From assembly GCA_019722365.1 (NCBI GenBank), contig JADFUC010002129.1:1-64000 (forward strand): a stretch of DNA of 64,000 nt, given 5' to 3'. The notes under the pieces are model-generated. The model was not told where the DNA came from. It ran no database searches and was given only the letters and a program-made list of their open reading frames with translations. Position numbers and translations under genes: made by a program. This document shows, one piece after another, positions 60,396 to 64,000 of the stretch. Origin of the DNA: Lithospermum erythrorhizon (taxonomy: Eukaryota > Streptophyta > Magnoliopsida > Boraginales > Boraginaceae). The stretch's first letter is position 1. Each line of letters begins with the position of its first letter.

Positions 60396-61540
60396 TGAAT
60401 CGGAGATTTTAGCGAGCTTCGGTTACCCTAAGTGCTCGATCGTCGGCTTTCCAATCTGGGGATTTCGGTAACGATCACCACTATGAATATGGAGAAAACT
60501 CCGAGTTCGTACAAGCAAGCAACTCCAAAATGTGGTAATACAACAACTCCTAGCAATCCTATGCTAGAAACTCAAATCCCCACTTTTAGGATTTCAACCT
60601 CTTAATCTCGCAGATTAAGAACCCAAGCAACTACCCAGGATTTCACTAACACAAATAATCTAATAAAAGATTTTAATGTAACGCTATGAAACTCTATCAA
60701 TCTAATTCGTGGACTACTTTCGAGTGCCTTTTAGCTTTTGAAATGCTTAGAAAATACTTTTGAAAAACGTGTAAAAAGTATTGAAAGAGGTAGGTTAAAA
60801 GTTGCTTTGAATTGGCTTTTATAAGTTTTGAAAGAAGCGTAATCGGGACTTGTTTAGGGACTTTACCATGTCCCGAACAAGTCCCGACTAACCCTAACGG
60901 CTAGTGTAAACCCGTAGTCAGACTGCTTCTCGACTCAAAGTAAGCATCGACTAAATCCTTTAATAGCCACGCCCAAAAAGACGGTGGCTTGGGGTGGACT
61001 TGCTCGAACTTGTCTTGACTTCGCCCTTAGTCCCTAATCAAGTCCTTCCGAAAACCTAGTCCAAATGTAGACGGCGCTTGGGGAGATTCTGTTCTGACTC
61101 GCCTCCAAGTCCCTAACATTTACCCCTCAAAGCCGGTTTTCAACCAAAATAAAAAGACTCGCTTTTAGGGTTTGATTTTCAACTAACCCTATTTTAAGTT
61201 CAATCTTTTTATGACACAAAGTCATATCAGTCGAACTTAAAATGGTTTTAATAATCAAACTTAAAAACCGAACTTCCTCTACCAATTCAACAACTAATTT
61301 ATCTTTTAAAAAGAACGTAGTATTAAAAACATTTTTTAAAGACAACACTCTTAATTATTCCCCGAAAGTAGAATTTCTTACAAAGATCCTAACTAAAACT
61401 AAATCTTCGAGAGTCTCGATCTTCAACGATTTATTTAAAATTTATGCCTCGATCAGCTTGAAATAAGTCAACTCCAACAACTCATTAGTATTCGTACCTG
61501 TTATCATCAAAATAACGAAGCAACGTATCTTCGATCAACA
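60396..61540 (-). repeat. LTR of a second copia (Sirevirus-like) element
   Basis: Read on the minus strand it starts TGTTGATCGAAGATACG at 61540, directly after CAACCAAAAAGGGAGTT, a polypurine tract. It would end in TTCA near 60396, giving about 1,145 bp. The left edge is estimated. It is a 3' LTR, because the internal region lies to its right. Its sequence differs from the LTRs at 38.7 and 47 kb, so it belongs to another family. Confidence 0.65.
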
Positions 61541-61615
61541 AACTCCCTTTTTGGTTGACATTATATTACGCTATGCCGAGGGGAATAAGAACCACAGTAT
61601 AAAGGCTCCCCCTCA
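61541..61615 (-). other. Two polypurine-type tracts before the LTR
   Basis: AAAAAGGGAGTT touches the LTR (61541-61552 on the plus strand as AACTCCCTTTTT), and GAGGGGGAGCC lies about 50 bases further upstream (61599-61609 as GGCTCCCCCTC). Repeated polypurine tracts just before the 3' LTR are a described Sirevirus trait. Confidence 0.6.
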
Positions 61616-61818
61616 GCATATGCAACAAATAAACAATAACAACAGATGATTCAACGCCACAAAAATCAAATAACATCAACCAAAAGTCTCAAAATACTAA
61701 CGTGGCAAGAAAGCATAAAATAAACAAAAGAAGAATAAACTGCAAGAATATGACATAAACTTTCTTCCCCTTTGTTATCCACAAAAAGGGAGGATTCTCA
61801 TAACAATGAGAACATAAA

Positions 61819-63024
61819 TCAGGGCTTCTCCGGATATAGGTCTGAAAACTGCAATTGATGCAGATCATCATCAGAAGCTCCTTGTTTCTTACCCCAGCAG
61901 GTAAGAAATCTCATAATCCCTGAGAGGCAAGCCCGCTGCACTGCTTGCTCCTGCCTTATTTCAATTCGTTGCTGTCGAATTTCAACTAGTTGTGCCTCAA
62001 TAGATGAATGAGTTGGTCCACTAACCCCAGCATGTATGTCATCAAAAGTAAAATCATCCAGCCACTGAGGAATCTGTGTTCCCTCACCATGTCCTGCCCC
62101 CTCAGCACCCCCTCTCTGTACCTCCCACGACATTTTTACTCACAACATTTTCAGCTCCTCCAGATGTACCTGTTGCTTCAAACATGACCAGTTCTCGGGA
62201 GTTTAACACTACCTTCAGAGGTACTAACAGGCTAAACCGTCTTAGCTACTAGAATTCCATTCTCAAATTGAAAGCCCATCTTTTTAACAATTGATGATGC
62301 AATAACCCCCAAAGACATACGAGGTGCATTTTGCGGTACCCGGAGAATGTTCCATTTCATCATTATGTGTGAGACCACTAGCCCATGGGGATAATAGCTA
62401 ACCATACTCCTATTAACAGGAGAGTGAATTTGAGCCATAATAAGGATAGATAGATTTATAGGTAATTGATGTTTAATCCTATATAGCACTATGGTTTCAA
62501 TCTGAGACAACTTCATACAATTGTTGTTGGTGGGAAGGATCACACTTTGAATTACCTTAAGTAAAAACTTATCATCAGAAATAATATATCAGGAAATTCA
62601 ACAACCATATCAGACGGCCAAGTTTTAACCTCTAAATCACAAAAACCTACATTCATTAGGTCAAAATCTTCAAAAAAAAATCGTCATGATCAAATTTTAA
62701 CACTTGCATACCACTCTGAATAAACATACAACCCTCTTCACAAATCGTAGCCTCAATCACAGAAAACCTAAACTCCAAATGTCTATAGAACCAAAGGATA
62801 AGGTGCTCGTAAATCGGAGACTTAGTTGTGATAAAAGTGGTCCACCCTTGAAACTGAAATTTTGTCCAAACTTGACTATTTACCAAATCCGTATCATGGA
62901 GAGTCACACGAGTGGTAACCTTTTTGTCACCAACTTTGCCACCACGGAGAGTGAGAGTATTGCGGTGTTCGGGTGGAAGAAACCCCGGACGAAGTGCATA
63001 GGAGAGGGTATGTTTTGGGGCCAT
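61819..63024 (-). pseudogene. Extra 3' ORF region of the second copia element (env-like position)
   Basis: Three open minus-strand blocks follow each other: 63024-62656 (122 codons, MAPKHTLSYALRPGF..., with WTKFQFQGWTTF and LILWFYRHLEF), 62543-62232 (103 codons, with LPINLSILIMAQIH and YYPHGLVVSHIMMKW) and 62133-61819 (104 codons, Gln-rich IEAQLVEIRQQRIEIRQEQ, coiled-coil-like). The order resembles plant retrotransposon extra ORFs with a folded N-terminal domain (a 'putative plant transposon protein' type) and a coiled-coil tail. They probably came from one ORF now split by two breaks. No signal peptide or membrane anchor is evident. The pol region is not within the window. Confidence 0.6.
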
Positions 63025-63084
63025 TTTAGTGTTGGTTGGGATGATAAAAGTGGTTGCTTTGAGGTTTAGTGGTGCAAGGGAGGA

Positions 63085-64000
63085 GTAGGGTTGGACTTAT
63101 AAATAATTATTAGTTTATTAAGTGTGGGGTAGTTTAAATTAATTAATCGTAATTAATTTGCTAAATTTGTAATTCAACTTTTGCTTAAAGTCTCAAAAAA
63201 GATAAATAGAATCCTTATTCACCTCTACGATAAGATTCCGCATAACACGAAGTTAGCCAATCGTAATAGACCAGGAAGTGTAATCTCATTGTGATTTGAT
63301 CTTTGATAAATTTCACATTGTAAATTAGTAAGTTAATTGCCGATTTAGTCTCAGATAGTGTGACAGCTTATAGTTTAGTTCCAATAAGAGAAGATTGACG
63401 ATTAAGCCCATTTAAAACGGCACACAAGTTGCTATAATTTATTCCCCCGAAAGTTCGACAAACGTCAGAATCTGGCCCCAAAAAAGTCAGAGGTCAATGC
63501 CAAGAACATTTGCCACTTTCTGGTGATAATATCAGAACTTTGTACCACTCTTCCGGACTAATCACAATAATATAATTATTCGTAATTAAAATGCAATTTA
63601 ATCACACTATAATACAATTTAATCCCACTATCTAGAACCAAATCGGCAAGTACCTCTATATTAGTCCATAAATGAGCCTAAATCCGGAACAAAAATTGCA
63701 TTCTAATCCTCAATATTTTAAGTGTTGCACTTTAATTGCCACCAATGGTTTAGTATGAGTTATTACACTTTTGTCCAAAGATTTTAAAACTGTGTAGATA
63801 GTTTTGAAAAGATGGAGTCAATTTTACCTTAATTGAGATTCTAAAATGTTGGTCAAGCATCTTAAATAAATGTTTTAGAATTGATAATAATATGTGGATT
63901 AACTATACACTTCGAGTAGGTGGTTCTTTGGAAACAAACACTACTTACTCTGCTCTTATATTTAAATACCATATTATAAAATTTCAAATAGGTAGAACAT
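63085..64000. other. AT-rich sequence, no gene recognised
   Basis: Beyond the start of the extra ORF the expected pol genes of the copia element are not visible. The sequence is unassigned repeat-like DNA, so the element is truncated here or interrupted by another insertion. Confidence 0.45.

Overview
This is a repeat-rich, AT-rich plant nuclear window, most likely from a eudicot. The evidence is a plant-specific LOB-domain gene with a 5'-UTR intron, plus plant-type Ty3/gypsy, Ty1/copia (Sirevirus-like), LINE, CACTA and PIF/Harbinger sequence. No bacterial, organellar, tRNA or rRNA signal was recognised. Only one host gene looks intact: an LBD (LOB-domain) transcription factor on the minus strand at 23415-23948.

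Layout. (1) 1-7.7 kb: 3' part of a decayed Athila-type Ty3/gypsy element on the plus strand (RT, RNase H, integrase, long 3' region, polypurine tract, start of the 3' LTR). (2) 8.0-9.05 kb: LINE remnant. (3) 9218-9574 minus: intronless, frameshifted retrocopy of the AP-4 adaptor sigma subunit lacking 26 internal codons. (4) 10.8-19.4 kb: very decayed repeat sequence, anchored by a Ty3/gypsy aspartic protease on the minus strand at about 16.1-16.7 kb. (5) 19.5-26.1 kb: the LBD gene and its flanks. (6) 26124-59141: a 33-kb inverted structure. (7) 59.1-64 kb: PIF/Harbinger transposase fragment, then the LTR and 3' extra ORFs of a second copia element.

The main structure is region 6. Two roughly 10.9-kb CACTA (En/Spm) transposons lie in opposite orientations. 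Copy A (26124 to about 37030) is transcribed leftward and copy B (about 48330 to 59141) rightward. Their outer ends both carry the CACTACTAG terminus. Each copy has, in the same order, an inner end, an uncharacterised basic protein gene starting MAR, an array of GGAGACGG-type repeats, a tnp2 transposase gene, and outer subterminal repeats. Both transposases are broken by stops and frameshifts. Between the copies lie a Sirevirus-like Ty1/copia element (38732-47714, minus) with recognisable LTRs, gag, pol and a 2.4-kb env-like 3' region, and a solo LTR (37392-38275) flanked by a perfect CTAAG duplication.

The window reads as heterochromatic, nested transposon sequence surrounding one regulatory gene. 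Frameshifts are so common in the repeats that some may be consensus errors rather than mutations.
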